Shown here: positions 29,496 through 39,037 of the stretch, piece after piece
How the letters are laid out: the number at the start of each line of letters is the position of its first letter
Position numbering within the stretch: the first letter of the stretch is position 1
DNA from: Nitrincola sp.
GTDB taxonomy: Bacteria; Pseudomonadota; Gammaproteobacteria; Pseudomonadales; Balneatricaceae
Assembly (NCBI GenBank): GCA_021208565.1
Contig: JAJOJN010000121.1
Span: forward strand, 1 to 64,000
Direction of reading: 5' to 3'
Length of the DNA stretch: 64,000 bases
Program-made: the position numbers and the translations under genes
The notes under the pieces: generated by a model
What the model saw: the letters and a program-made list of their open reading frames with translations, nothing else
What the model was told of the DNA's origin: nothing
The model's database searches: none

Positions 29496-30236
29496 ATGTC
29501 GTTAGAGCGAGTGTTTGGGCTTCATGCCGTTAATTCTGTATTAAAACGTGATCCTGCGCGAGTGAAAGTGATCTTTGTTCAAGAAGGACGAACCGATGAG
29601 CGCCTAAACACCTTGCTTGAGCACGCCAGTGTATCAGGCATATCGGTACAACGCTGTGCACGTAAACGACTAGATGCGATGGTGGAAGGGGTGCATCAAG
29701 GTGTAGTTGCCGAGTGTAAAGCCATTCAAGCCGCCGATGAATCGGATCTCCAAAAAATGCTCAATGACTTGCCTGAAAATGCCCTGTTTTTAATCCTTGA
29801 TGGCGTCACTGATCCTCATAACCTTGGTGCCTGTTTACGTACAGCAGAAGCTGCTGGGGTGTTAGCGGTGATTGCACCCAAAGATAAATCAGCGCCTTTA
29901 AACTCAACCGTGAGTAAAGTGGCGTGTGGGGCGGCTGAAATCGTTCCTTATGTTCAGGTCACTAATTTGTCGCGTACGATGCAGCAGTTACAACAAGCCG
30001 GTATCTGGATTACGGGTACGGCGGGTGAAGCGGAGCAGACACTGTTTCAAGCCAATCTAAAGGGGCCGTCGGCATTAGTGATGGGAGCGGAGGGAAAAGG
30101 GATGCGCCGTTTAACGAGAGAACATTGCGATCAACTGGTGAAAATACCCATGTTGGGCAGTCTCACCAGTTTGAATGTGTCGGTCGCAACCGGCGTTTGC
30201 TTGTTTGAGATGGTGCGTCAGCGCGGTATTGAGTAA
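29496..30236 (+). CDS. rlmB: 23S rRNA (guanosine-2251-2'-O)-methyltransferase RlmB
   Basis: A SpoU/TrmH-type knotted methyltransferase that 2'-O-methylates G2251 in the P-loop of 23S rRNA. The N-terminal substrate domain starts FGLHAVNSVLKRDP. Knot motifs are LILDGVTDPHNLGACLRTAEAAG, LVMGAEGKGMRRLTREHCD, and IPMLGSLTSLNVSVATG. The length of 246 residues is typical. It stands alone and converges on ackA with only six bases between the stops. Confidence 0.96.
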   Translation: MSLERVFGLHAVNSVLKRDPARVKVIFVQEGRTDERLNTLLEHASVSGISVQRCARKRLDAMVEGVHQGVVAECKAIQAADESDLQKMLNDLPENALFLILDGVTDPHNLGACLRTAEAAGVLAVIAPKDKSAPLNSTVSKVACGAAEIVPYVQVTNLSRTMQQLQQAGIWITGTAGEAEQTLFQANLKGPSALVMGAEGKGMRRLTREHCDQLVKIPMLGSLTSLNVSVATGVCLFEMVRQRGIE

Positions 30237-30242
30237 ATCGAT

Positions 30243-31426
30243 TTAGTGGATTTTTGCCAAGGTGTGCATCGCAATCATCATCTCTTCATCGGTTGGAATC
30301 ACCCGCAAGGTGATGGATGACGTATCAGTGCTGATCAGCATGGCGTTTTTACTGTTGGCTTCTGCATCCAGTTCAGCGCCGAGCCATGCACAACGCTCAA
30401 CCACTCTTGAACGCACATCCGCATCATTTTCACCCACACCACCGGTAAAGACGATCTGCTCGATACCCCCATGGCAGCCGCTAAGCGTCCAGCTTCTTCG
30501 GCGATACGTAAGCAGAATAGATCGATCGCTTCTTCCGCATGAGGATGTTTGGCTTTGTGCAGTTCGAGCATCTCAGAGCTGATACCGCCAGAGACACCAT
30601 ACCAACCACTCTCCTTATAGAGTAAGGCTTCAATGGCATCGATATCCATCGCATACTCACGCATCAGGTAAAGTAAGACGCCAGGATCGATATTGCCACA
30701 ACGACTTCCCATGGGTAGACCTTCAACCGCCGTGAAGCCCATGCTGGACGCGACCGATTTTTCATTAGCAATACCGCACATGCTGGCACCAGCACCTAAA
30801 TGACAGACCACGGTTTTTAGTTGGCTGGCATCGGACTGACGAAGTTGATGCACGATGAATTCATAGGAGAGTCCATGAAAACCATACTTCATAACACCTT
30901 CATCACTAAGGCGTCGAGGGATGGCATAAAGTCTCTCAAGTCGCGCCTGACTGGTGTGGAACATGGTATCAAAACAGCCTACTGCAGGCAGTTCTGGTAC
31001 TAGGTTACGGATCGCTTCAATCAGTTTTAAGTTGTATGGCTGATGCAGTGGTGCCAGAGGAATAAATTGCAGTAATTGACTGCTAATTTCTTCCGTGATG
31101 GTCACTGGTGCGCTGAATTCATTGCCCCCATGAACGATGCGATGACCGGTAGCAATCAGTTGATGACCTTCATAAGTGGTGTTAAGCCAACTGAGTACTT
31201 CATTCAATGCTGCTTGATGTCGCTGTTCACGACCGACGCTATTCATATCAATCGTTTTAGAGGCTAACGAATGACCTGAAGCGTCTGCTGCACTAAAACG
31301 CACACCATCACCGAGTAAATTACCCAGTTTGATGACGCAAAGATTTTCTAATCCTTCATCGGTCACCTGATAGAGGCCGCATTTTAGACTGGAAGATCCA
31401 CCGTTCACGGTGAGCAATGTTTTCAT
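30243..31426 (-). CDS. ackA: Acetate kinase (one frameshift)
   Basis: Converts acetyl phosphate and ADP to acetate and ATP, the last step of the Pta-AckA overflow route. Motifs include LTVNGGSSSLKC at the N-terminus, GHRIVHGG, FDTMFH, YGFHGLSYEFIV, CHLGAGAS and GENDADVRSRV. One G is missing in the GGGG run near 30467-30471; adding it reads AAMGGIEQIVFTGGVGEND. Corrected length is about 394 residues. The ATG at 31426 is chosen over an upstream in-frame start because MKTLLTVNGGSS is the family N-terminus; it follows the pta stop by one base. Confidence 0.94.
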
Positions 31427-31427
31427 C

Positions 31428-32392
31428 TCAGCTTTCCTTTTCTGGGTGATAGACCATGTGTGAAGCCATCGCACAGGAGGCTAGACGACCTAAGGTGCCT
31501 TCTGCACGGCTGGTTAAAATGATTGGCACTTTAGCACCCACCGCCAGACCAGCTGATTTAGCACCGGCTAAGTAAATCAACTGCTTGGCGATCATGTTGG
31601 CAGACTCAAGGTCTGGCGCCAGCAGAATATCGGCTTCACCGGAAACGGGAGAATCAATATGCTTATCGATGGCCGCTTGCAAAGAGATGGCGTTATCAAA
31701 TGCCAGTGGACCGTCCAAGATAGCTCCAGTGATTTGTCCGCGGTCTGTCATTTTGCACAATGCAGCAGCATCGATGGTGCTTTGCATGGCAGGTTTAACT
31801 TTTTCGACGGCCGCTAAAATGGCGACTTTAGGTTTATGTATCCCTAAAGAGTGGCAGAAGTTAATCGCATTTTGAACGATATCACGTTTAGTGAGCAGAT
31901 CAGGTGCCACGTTAATCGCCGCATCAGTTATGACCAGTGGTTTGTGATAGTTGGGAATATCAAAAACCCATACATGGCTTAAGCGACGTTCGGTGCGGAT
32001 GCCTTTGGTTTTGTTTATAACCGCAGCTAAGAGTTCTGACGTGCCTAAGCTGCCTTTCATTAACGCGACGGCCTCAGCGCTACGTACTAGCCCACAAGCA
32101 CGTTCAGCGGCTTCATGGCTATGTTCTGTACTGACGATTTCGTAGGGTGATAAATCGATGCCTTCTATTTCGGCGGCGGCACGGATTTTATGCTCAGGAC
32201 CGACTAATAGCGGTTCAATCAAACCTTGCTCGGCTGCTTCAATGGCACCCATTAAACTGTTGTGATCGACAGGATGAACGACGGCGGTTCTAATCGGTGT
32301 TGCCTGACGAGCTTGTTCAATGAAAAATTCCAGTTGATCGTGGACTGAGGGCGCTCTTTTTTAAGACTTGCGCTGGGATTTGATTCACTCAT
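31428..32392 (-). CDS. Phosphate acetyl/butyryltransferase (short Pta type; one frameshift)
   Basis: Makes acetyl phosphate from acetyl-CoA. The catalytic C-terminal type domain alone is present: VALMKGSLGTSELLAAVI, GPLAFDNAISLQAA, EADILLAPDLESANMIAKQL. At about 321 residues it is the short form, not the 700-residue Pta with DRTGG domains. One A is missing in the AAAAAA run near 32359-32364; repair joins SLKK to RAPSVHDQLEFFIEQARQ. ATG 32392 has AAGGAG upstream. The stop lies one base from the ackA start, so the two form an operon. An acyl preference other than acetyl cannot be excluded. Confidence 0.88.
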
Positions 32393-32438
32393 GGTCTGAC
32401 TCCTTAATTGTCACAGTACATCATCATAGCAGAAATTT

Positions 32439-32476
32439 ACTAAAATGACGCACTGCAACAAAGGAGTCATTTTAGT
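32439..32476. repeat. Perfect 11-bp inverted repeat between hinT and pta
   Basis: ACTAAAATGAC at 32439-32449 pairs with GTCATTTTAGT at 32466-32476 around a 16-base loop. It lies one base after the hinT stop and ahead of the pta ribosome site. It has no clear U run, so it may be an attenuating hairpin, an operator, or a processing site. Confidence 0.5.
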
Positions 32477-32477
32477 T

Positions 32478-32843
32478 TTATACAGGCACCTTTAGCGTGT
32501 CCTGATAGGGTGGCCAACCTAAGGGTTTACCCCCTAGTAAATGCAGGTGTATATGATACACGGTTTGCCCACCATGATTATTACAATTGAACACGGTTCG
32601 GTAGCCATCGGCAGCAAAACCGTTTTCTTCAGCCAGTTTCGCGGCAACCCATTGAAGGTGGCCGACGGTTTCGCGATCCTCAGCAGAGATATCGTTTAAG
32701 GTGGCGATGTGTTTGCGAGGGATAATCAACGCATGAAAAGGTGCTTGCGGATTAATATCCATAAAGGCCACTGCCAGCTCATCTTGATAGACGATGTTCG
32801 CTGGAATATCACCGGCCACGATTTTGCAGAATAAACAATCCAT
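32478..32843 (-). CDS. hinT: HinT-like purine nucleoside phosphoramidase (HIT family)
   Basis: A 121-residue histidine-triad hydrolase acting on adenosine phosphoramidates. The start CLFCKIVAGDIPANIVY is typical, and the triad motif VYHIHLHLLGG lies near residue 96. The ATG has a CAGGAG site eight bases ahead. The reading frame of purD as sequenced runs 35 bases into this gene, but that overlap looks artificial (see purD). Confidence 0.95.
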   Translation of the reverse strand: MDCLFCKIVAGDIPANIVYQDELAVAFMDINPQAPFHALIIPRKHIATLNDISAEDRETVGHLQWVAAKLAEENGFAADGYRTVFNCNNHGGQTVYHIHLHLLGGKPLGWPPYQDTLKVPV

Positions 32844-34161
32844 CAGTGACTCCTGTTATATCTGAGACGCTAGTTATTTTTTGTTGTTCACGAGCGATGG
32901 CACGATAGCCAATATCATGTCGATAAAACATATCTTGCCAGCGAACTTGATGAACGGCTTCGTAAGCACGTTGTTGTGCGTCACTCACCGTCTGTCCCAA
33001 GGCTGTTGCGCAAAGCACTCGGCCACCTGCGGTCACAACTTTGCCATCTTTTAGTGCCGTACCGGCATGGAAGATTTTCGTGTCAGTTGCTTCAGATGTC
33101 GGAAGTTCAATCTCATCACCTTTACGGTAATCGCCCGGATAACCACCTGCTGCCAGCACCACTCCTACTGCAGGACGACGATCCCATTCGGCAGTCACTT
33201 GATCTAAGCGCTTATCCAGCGCAGCTAAGCATAGATCAGCCAGACTGGTTTGCAGGCGCATCATGATGGGTTGAGTTTCAGGATCACCAAAACGACAGTT
33301 ATATTCAATGACTTTAGGTGCGCCATCGGGCGTGATCATTAAGCCGGCATAGAGAAAGCCTATGTAGGGATTGCCTTCAGCCGCCATGCCTTCAACGGTT
33401 GGCATAATCACTTCTTTCATAACACGATCATGGACTTCAGCCGTGACTACTGGAGCAGGGGAGTATGCACCCATGCCACCTGTGTTAGGGCCTGTATCTG
33501 CATCACCGACACGTTTGTGGTCTTGGCTGGTGGCCATAGGTAATACGTTTTTGCCATCGACCATGACGATAAAAGACGCTTCTTCACCTTCAAGGAATTC
33601 TTCAATCACGACACGGTGTCCAGCATCGCCAAAAGCATTGCCCGCTAGCATATCTTTAACGGCGTCTTCCGCTTCTTCCAGGGTCATCGCTACGATGACT
33701 CCTTTGCCTGCGGCGAGACCATCCGCTTTGATAACAATTGGTGCCCCTTGCTCACGAACATAGGTTAACGCGGCATCGACATCGGTAAAGTTCTGGTAGG
33801 CACCGGTTGGGATCTGATGACGCGCCAGAAAATCTTTGGTAAAGGCTTTAGAGCCTTCCAGTTGAGCTGCACCAGCTGAGGGGCCAAATATTTTCAATCC
33901 TTGCGCTTCGAATGCATCGACAACACCAGCCACTAATGGAGCTTCTGGGCCAACGATAGTTAAGTCGATGGCATTGTCTTTTGCAAAGGCAATCAGTCCC
34001 TCTTTGTCCATCACATCAATGACAAGGTTGCTGACTTTATGTTCTGTTGCAGTGCCCGCATTACCTGGCGCTACAAAGACAGCTGAAACCTTTTCATCAC
34101 GCGCCACTGCCCAAGCTAGCGCATGTTCACGACCACCAGAGCCAATAATCAGTACCTTCAT
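32809..34161 (-). CDS. purD: Phosphoribosylamine-glycine ligase PurD
   Basis: Joins glycine to phosphoribosylamine, the second step of purine synthesis. It opens with VLIIGSGGREHALAWA, has the ATP-grasp stretch IKADGLAAGKGVIVA, and the signature YNCRFGDPETQ. Family members end soon after FYRHDIGYRAIARE, but this frame continues for about 22 more residues into hinT. One added A in the AAAAAA run at 32877-32882 would give a TAG at 32870-32872, right before the hinT ribosome site. So the true end is probably 32870, and the C-terminal extension is an error. It sits 13 bases after purH. Confidence 0.95.
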   Translation of the reverse strand: MKVLIIGSGGREHALAWAVARDEKVSAVFVAPGNAGTATEHKVSNLVIDVMDKEGLIAFAKDNAIDLTIVGPEAPLVAGVVDAFEAQGLKIFGPSAGAAQLEGSKAFTKDFLARHQIPTGAYQNFTDVDAALTYVREQGAPIVIKADGLAAGKGVIVAMTLEEAEDAVKDMLAGNAFGDAGHRVVIEEFLEGEEASFIVMVDGKNVLPMATSQDHKRVGDADTGPNTGGMGAYSPAPVVTAEVHDRVMKEVIMPTVEGMAAEGNPYIGFLYAGLMITPDGAPKVIEYNCRFGDPETQPIMMRLQTSLADLCLAALDKRLDQVTAEWDRRPAVGVVLAAGGYPGDYRKGDEIELPTSEATDTKIFHAGTALKDGKVVTAGGRVLCATALGQTVSDAQQRAYEAVHQVRWQDMFYRHDIGYRAIAREQQKITSVSDITGVTDGLFILQNRGR

Positions 34162-34174
34162 GTTAACTCCTTAA

Positions 34175-35768
34175 TTAGTGTCGGAAGTGGCGCATGCCGG
34201 TAAAGACCATCGCCATGCCATGTTCATTGGCCGCATCGATCACTTCTTGATCGCGCATAGAACCACCGGGTTGAATCACGGCTGTGATGCCTGCTTCTGC
34301 CGCCGAATCTATGCCATCACGGAAGGGGAAAAAGGCATCTGACGCCATCACTGAACCCTTGACTTCCAATCCTTCATCGGCCGCTTTGATGGCTGCGATA
34401 CGGGCTGAATAAACACGACTCATTTGACCGGCACCGATACCAATCGTTTGACCATCACGGGCATACACGATGGCATTGGATTTAACAAATTTGGCCACTT
34501 CCCAGCAGAACAGTAGATCACGAATCTCTTGTTCGGAGGGCTGGCGCTCGGTAACAATTTTTAATTGAGACACATCGATCATGCCGATATCACGATCTTG
34601 AACCAGTAATCCACCGTTCACACGCTTGTAATCGAGCCCTGCGCTGCGTTGAATATCCCACTGTCCACATTCAAGTAAACGAACATTCGGCTTGCTGGCA
34701 ACGATCTCAGAGGCCTCTGGGCTGACTTTGGGTGCGATGATCACTTCGACAAATTGACGATCTACAATCGCTTGCGCTGTTTTGCCATCGAGTTCGCGGT
34801 TGAAAGCGATAATGCCACCAAAGGCCGAAGTCGGATCAGTTTGGAAGGCGCGGTTGTAGGCTTCGAGCAGGTTGTCACCAATCGCCACGCCACAAGGGTT
34901 GGCATGTTTAACGATGACACAAGCCGGATCTTGGAAAGGCTTCACGCACTCCAGTGCAGCATCGGTGTCAGCAACGTTGTTGTATGAAAGTGCCTTACCT
35001 TGCACTTGTCGTGCAGTCGCCACAGAGGGTTCAGAAGGATTGGCTTCCACGTAAAAGGCCGCTTTTTGGTGCGGGTTTTCACCGTAGCGCATCTCTTGTG
35101 CTTTAATAAACTGAGTGTTGAAAGTGCGCGGGAAGTTGGTTGGCTCGATTTCCTCACCTTCTTTAACCGACTCGGTCATAGTACCTAGGTAATTAGCAAT
35201 CATGCCGTCATAGGCCGCGGTATGTTCAAAGGCTTTGACCGCGAGATCAAAACGTGTGGCGTAGGTTAGTCCTTTTTCCGCATCCAGTTCAGCGATGACC
35301 GTCGAGTAGTCTGAGGCATTGACGACGATCGCCACATCTTTATGGTTTTTAGCCGCAGAGCGCACCATGTGGGTCCACCGATATCGATATTTTCAATGGC
35401 CATGGGTAGGTCACAATCAGGACGAGCGATGGTTTCAGCAAAAGGATATAGATTCACCACGACCATATCGATAGGGGCAATATCGTGCTGTTGCATGATC
35501 GCATCATCCTGTCCACGACGTCCTAAGATGCCGCCATGAATTTTCGGGTGCAGTGTTTTAACACGACCATCCATCATTTCAGGGAAGCCGGTATGATCCG
35601 AGACTTCGATGGCATTGATTCCTGAATCTTTTAGTAATTTGTAAGTACCACCGGTGGAAGGATTTCGATGCCACGCTCACTGAGCGCCTTGGCAAAGTCG
35701 ACGATGCCGGTTTTATCAGAGACACTAATCAACGCTCTGCGAACTGGGGTAACGGAATGTTGAGACAT
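34175..35768 (-). CDS. purH: Bifunctional AICAR transformylase / IMP cyclohydrolase PurH (two frameshifts)
   Basis: Catalyses the last two steps of IMP synthesis. The N-terminal cyclohydrolase part has [18 protein letters not shown] and [18 protein letters not shown]. The transformylase part has [23 protein letters not shown] and [12 protein letters not shown]. One base is missing near 35658, where EIL should continue [13 protein letters not shown], and one near 35376, where IDIGGPT should continue MVRSAAKNH. Corrected length is about 531 residues, normal. Start ATG at 35768. It lies between fis and purD in a conserved minus-strand order. Confidence 0.95.
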
Positions 35769-35798
35769 ACTTTACTCGGATCAATTAGGGTTCAAAAT

Positions 35799-36086
35799 TT
35801 ACAGTAGACCGTATTGCTTCAATTTTTTACGCAGCGTACCACGGTTTAAACCTAGCAACTCAGACGCTTTCGTCTGATTGTCTTTGGTGTAGGCCATAAC
35901 GCTTTCAAAGAGTGGTGCTTCGATTTCTGAGAGCACCATTTGATACACATCAGTCACGGGTTGCCCATCTAACTGTTTGAAATAGCTCGTCATTGACTGG
36001 TGTACATTATCACGCAACGTCTGTGGCGGCGTTGTGGGCTGTACGAGGCGGGTGTCTTTCACAAATTTTTCATCCATTGCGTTCAT
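35799..36086 (-). CDS. fis: DNA-binding protein Fis
   Basis: A nucleoid protein that bends DNA and activates rRNA and other promoters. The C-terminal helix-turn-helix is highly conserved: KDNQTKASELLGLNRGTLRKKL in pieces KASELLGLN and RGTLRKKLKQYGL. The N-terminal region has the dimer helix. The length of 95 residues is usual. It lies 16 bases after dusB, the same pair as in E. coli, so it is likely co-transcribed with it. Confidence 0.97.
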   Translation of the reverse strand: MNAMDEKFVKDTRLVQPTTPPQTLRDNVHQSMTSYFKQLDGQPVTDVYQMVLSEIEAPLFESVMAYTKDNQTKASELLGLNRGTLRKKLKQYGLL

Positions 36087-36102
36087 AGGCTTATTCCAGA
36101 TA

Positions 36103-37083
36103 TCAGGCGGCTGTTAAGCATTGCTCAGCAAGAAAGTCAGCGAGTAAACTGCGCTGTTTTTCGGCTGAGTCGATTTTATTGAAGAGCTTCCGAAAATCTT
36201 CACCCTGGTTAAAGTGCTTGAGGTACCAACCGATATGTTTGCGGGCGATTCTAACGCCCATCATGTCACCATAAAATTGATGAAGCTCGGCTAGGTGCTG
36301 CTGCATGATCTGACTGATTTCATCAATACCTGCGGTAGGTAAGTGATGCCCCGTTCGTAAGAAGTGATCAATCTCACGAAAGATCCAGGGACGACCTTGA
36401 GCGGCGCGACCAATCATTACGGCATTGGCGCCAGTTTTCGCCAGTACCTGTTTTGCTTTTTGAGGCGAGTCTATGTCACCGTTGGCGAACAAAGGGATGC
36501 TGATTGACGCTCTTATCTGAGTAATCGTGTCATATTCAGCGTCACCTCTATAGGCATCGGCACGGGTTCTGCCGTGGACGGCAAGTGCTTGAATGCCAAT
36601 TGACTCTGCCATGCGAGCTATTTCAACCCCATTTTTAGTGTCACGACACCAACCCGTACGCATTTTCAGCGTGACGGGTATGTCAACGGCTGAAACTACT
36701 GATTCCAATATTCGCTGAATCAGTTCGGGTTCTCGCATTAATGCAGAACCTGCAGCACGGTTGCAGACTTTTTTCGCAGGACAACCCATGTTGATATCGA
36801 TAATATGAGCACCACGATCAGCATTCATTTTGGCGGCCTCCGCCATCATGAGCGGATCAGCTCCAGCGATCTGAACAGATCGTGGTGCCACTTCACCGGA
36901 ATGATCCAATCGATAAGCTGATTTGTGTGTTTTCCAAAAGGCGGTATCAGAAATCACCATCTCGGACACTGCCAAGCCAGCGCCCATTCGTCGACAGAGC
37001 TGGCGGAAAGGTCGGTCTGTGATACCTGCCATGGGTGCCAGTATAACCTTGCTATCTATCGAGTATGGGCCGATATGGAACAT
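36103..37083 (-). CDS. dusB: tRNA-dihydrouridine synthase B
   Basis: An FMN enzyme that reduces uridine in the D-loop of tRNA. Motifs are VILAPMAGITDRPFRQLCR at the N-terminus, DINMGCPAKKVCNR with the catalytic Cys, TLKMRTGW, AVHGRTR and FANGDIDS. The length of 326 residues is normal. It precedes fis by 16 bases. The leader of about 140 bases up to the DUF3426 gene may carry a promoter. Confidence 0.96.
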   Translation of the reverse strand: MFHIGPYSIDSKVILAPMAGITDRPFRQLCRRMGAGLAVSEMVISDTAFWKTHKSAYRLDHSGEVAPRSVQIAGADPLMMAEAAKMNADRGAHIIDINMGCPAKKVCNRAAGSALMREPELIQRILESVVSAVDIPVTLKMRTGWCRDTKNGVEIARMAESIGIQALAVHGRTRADAYRGDAEYDTITQIRASISIPLFANGDIDSPQKAKQVLAKTGANAVMIGRAAQGRPWIFREIDHFLRTGHHLPTAGIDEISQIMQQHLAELHQFYGDMMGVRIARKHIGWYLKHFNQGEDFRKLFNKIDSAEKQRSLLADFLAEQCLTAA

Positions 37084-37224
37084 GCGTTACCTTAAGGTCA
37101 AAAATAGTTGCCAAGCAAACAAGTCGCTTTTGCAGGGTCATTTTCGGAAGGGGGACAATGATACCCCTTCAAGCCAAGTGCTCCAAGTCGAAATTGAGAT
37201 TTTTTTGATCTGTTTCAATAAACC

Positions 37225-38028
37225 TTAGTCAGAAGTCGCTAACCAATCTATTTCAAAACCTAAGTGGCCTGCGCTAGGGCGCTGAATTAACAGGCGAATA
37301 TCTAAATGTTGATTGGCCTCGATCAAACGGTGATTGATCAAGTATTGTTCAGGTGCAAAATCGCTAGCCGCTACTAGCTGTCCATGAATGTCGGTGAAGG
37401 TCACTCTCATGATGGGGAGTTTGACGGGGAGGTTTCCTCGATTATGTAACCCTGTGATCAATTCCAGATGATCATTTTGATCTGGAAGTTCACGCACCAC
37501 ACTATGCGTTGTGTGCAGGTGGTCAATACCTGCTTTTGAAACTAGAGTGCAGTCGATAGATTGGCACAGATAGGTGTATATGGGTTTTAGCAAAGGGTCA
37601 TTTGCCAGTGATGCTCGCTCAAACCACAAATATTGAGCCGCTAATCCAAAGAGTGCGATGAAGCAGGCAAGCAGTGCCCACGCCTGAGAGGGTTTGGGTT
37701 GTAGCGGTTTTTTGACAGGCGCGTACTCAAAATCTATCGCTTCTATGAGTGTGAGTAGATCGTTTTTTTCAGTCGCGCTCTGTGGCTTCGTTGGTCGTTG
37801 TGGTTCTAGATTAGAGCTCAAGGAATCCGGGCGTTCAGGAACAATGTCATCTAAGCGGATGGTTGAACTGGGGGCTGGTGGTTTGGCTTCTGGCTTTTTA
37901 GGAATGGCGTTAAAAACAGTTAGACATTGACCACAGCGAACTTGGCCGTCAGCAATTTTTAGCTGTCCCGGTGTTACGCTGTATCGAGCATGACAGGCCG
38001 GGCACTCTGCAACCAAAAGTTTGCTCAT
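37225..38028 (-). CDS. Zinc-ribbon and DUF3426 membrane protein
   Basis: The N-terminus is an MJ0042-type zinc ribbon, with CPACHARYSV and VRCGQCLTVFNA giving two CxxC pairs. A low-complexity Pro-rich cytoplasmic linker follows, then one membrane helix (AWALLACFIALFGLAAQYLW, near residues 115-134) and a periplasmic DUF3426 domain. Function unknown; the same gene lies between prmA and dusB in pseudomonads. ATG 38028 is preferred over an in-frame GTG two codons upstream because of an AAGGAA site. Confidence 0.88.
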   Translation of the reverse strand: MSKLLVAECPACHARYSVTPGQLKIADGQVRCGQCLTVFNAIPKKPEAKPPAPSSTIRLDDIVPERPDSLSSNLEPQRPTKPQSATEKNDLLTLIEAIDFEYAPVKKPLQPKPSQAWALLACFIALFGLAAQYLWFERASLANDPLLKPIYTYLCQSIDCTLVSKAGIDHLHTTHSVVRELPDQNDHLELITGLHNRGNLPVKLPIMRVTFTDIHGQLVAASDFAPEQYLINHRLIEANQHLDIRLLIQRPSAGHLGFEIDWLATSD

Positions 38029-38063
38029 TAGCACTATTCCTTGCTAGTTTGCATAAGTGTTGG

Positions 38064-38960
38064 CTAACGACGAGTAGCCGTAATTCTGATCCAGTTATCT
38101 TTAGCCTTTACCTCATCAATGATGAAATCTGTTTGATAAGCTTCCTTTAACTCTTCCGCTTGTGTGTCGAGTAGACCAGATAGAAGGAGTTTACCGCCTG
38201 ATTTAATTAATGAAGAAAAGGTAGGTTGAAGCTGAATTAATGGACCCGCCAGAATGTTAGCAATAAGTAAGTCAGCCGCCTTCGAGGGTACTTGTGGCGG
38301 TAAGTAGGTGGTCAGAAGGTCATCACTGAGCTGGTTGCGTTGCAAGTTATCACGCGTAGCGATTAATGCTTGTGGATCAATATCCACCGCCGTTACCTCT
38401 GTAGCACCTAGTAAGAGTGCGGCAATCCCGAGGATTCCCGATCCACAACCATAGTCGATCACTTCAAGATTCTTAAGATCAACGCTGTCTAGCCATTCTA
38501 AGCAAAGTGCTGTGGTCGGGTGAGTGCCGGTGCCAAAGGCAAGTCCAGGATCGAGCATTAGATTGACCGCGCTTGGATCGGGAACCTCTCGCCAACTCGG
38601 ACACACCCATAAGCGTTTACCAAACTGCATTGGATGATACATATCCATCCACGCACGCTCCCAGTCCTTGTCCTCAAGAATTTCAGCGCTGACTTCAGGG
38701 CAAGGTTGATTGGAATCTACAAGCTTGGGTGCGGCTTCGCGAATGTGTTGAAGCGTTGTTTCCAAGTCATGCTCAGCCGAAAATAAGCCGGTCACAATTG
38801 TTGATTGCCACAAGGGAGTGGTTCCCAAGTCGGGTTCAAAAATAGGATTGTCTGCGGCGTCTTGAAAAGTCACAGCAGCGCAACCTGCTTCAAGAAGAAG
38901 ATCCTCGAATCCTTCTGCTTGCTCAGGCTTAACAGCAATTTTAATTTGTAACCAAGACAT
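38064..38960 (-). CDS. prmA: Ribosomal protein L11 methyltransferase PrmA
   Basis: Trimethylates several amino groups of ribosomal protein L11. The N-terminal substrate-recognition domain starts WLQIKIAVKPEQAE. The SAM-binding core has GLAFGTGTHPTTALCLEWL, VIDYGCGSGILGIAALLLG and NILAGPLIQL. The length of 298 residues is usual. It follows accC in a conserved order, separated by a hairpin. Confidence 0.97.
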   Translation of the reverse strand: MSWLQIKIAVKPEQAEGFEDLLLEAGCAAVTFQDAADNPIFEPDLGTTPLWQSTIVTGLFSAEHDLETTLQHIREAAPKLVDSNQPCPEVSAEILEDKDWERAWMDMYHPMQFGKRLWVCPSWREVPDPSAVNLMLDPGLAFGTGTHPTTALCLEWLDSVDLKNLEVIDYGCGSGILGIAALLLGATEVTAVDIDPQALIATRDNLQRNQLSDDLLTTYLPPQVPSKAADLLIANILAGPLIQLQPTFSSLIKSGGKLLLSGLLDTQAEELKEAYQTDFIIDEVKAKDNWIRITATRR

Positions 38961-38994
38961 CTTCTTTTAATCCTACTCAAGTCATATTGAAACA

Positions 38995-39016
38995 AAAGCC
39001 CGCGTAAGCGGGCTTT
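38995..39016 (-). terminator. Hairpin between accC and prmA
   Basis: AAAGCCCGC and GCGGGCTTT form a perfect 9-bp stem with a 4-base loop. Read on the minus strand it is followed by a short U-rich stretch (TTTTGTTTC). It lies after accC and could end or attenuate the accBC transcript before prmA. Confidence 0.65.
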
Positions 39017-39037
39017 GCAGAGAAATCATTGGACTTA

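Noticed and set aside
32809..32870. A genuine C-terminal extension of PurD overlapping hinT
   Set aside because: The extra residues follow an A run, a stop appears in the family position when one A is added, and the hinT ribosome site lies in the overlap.
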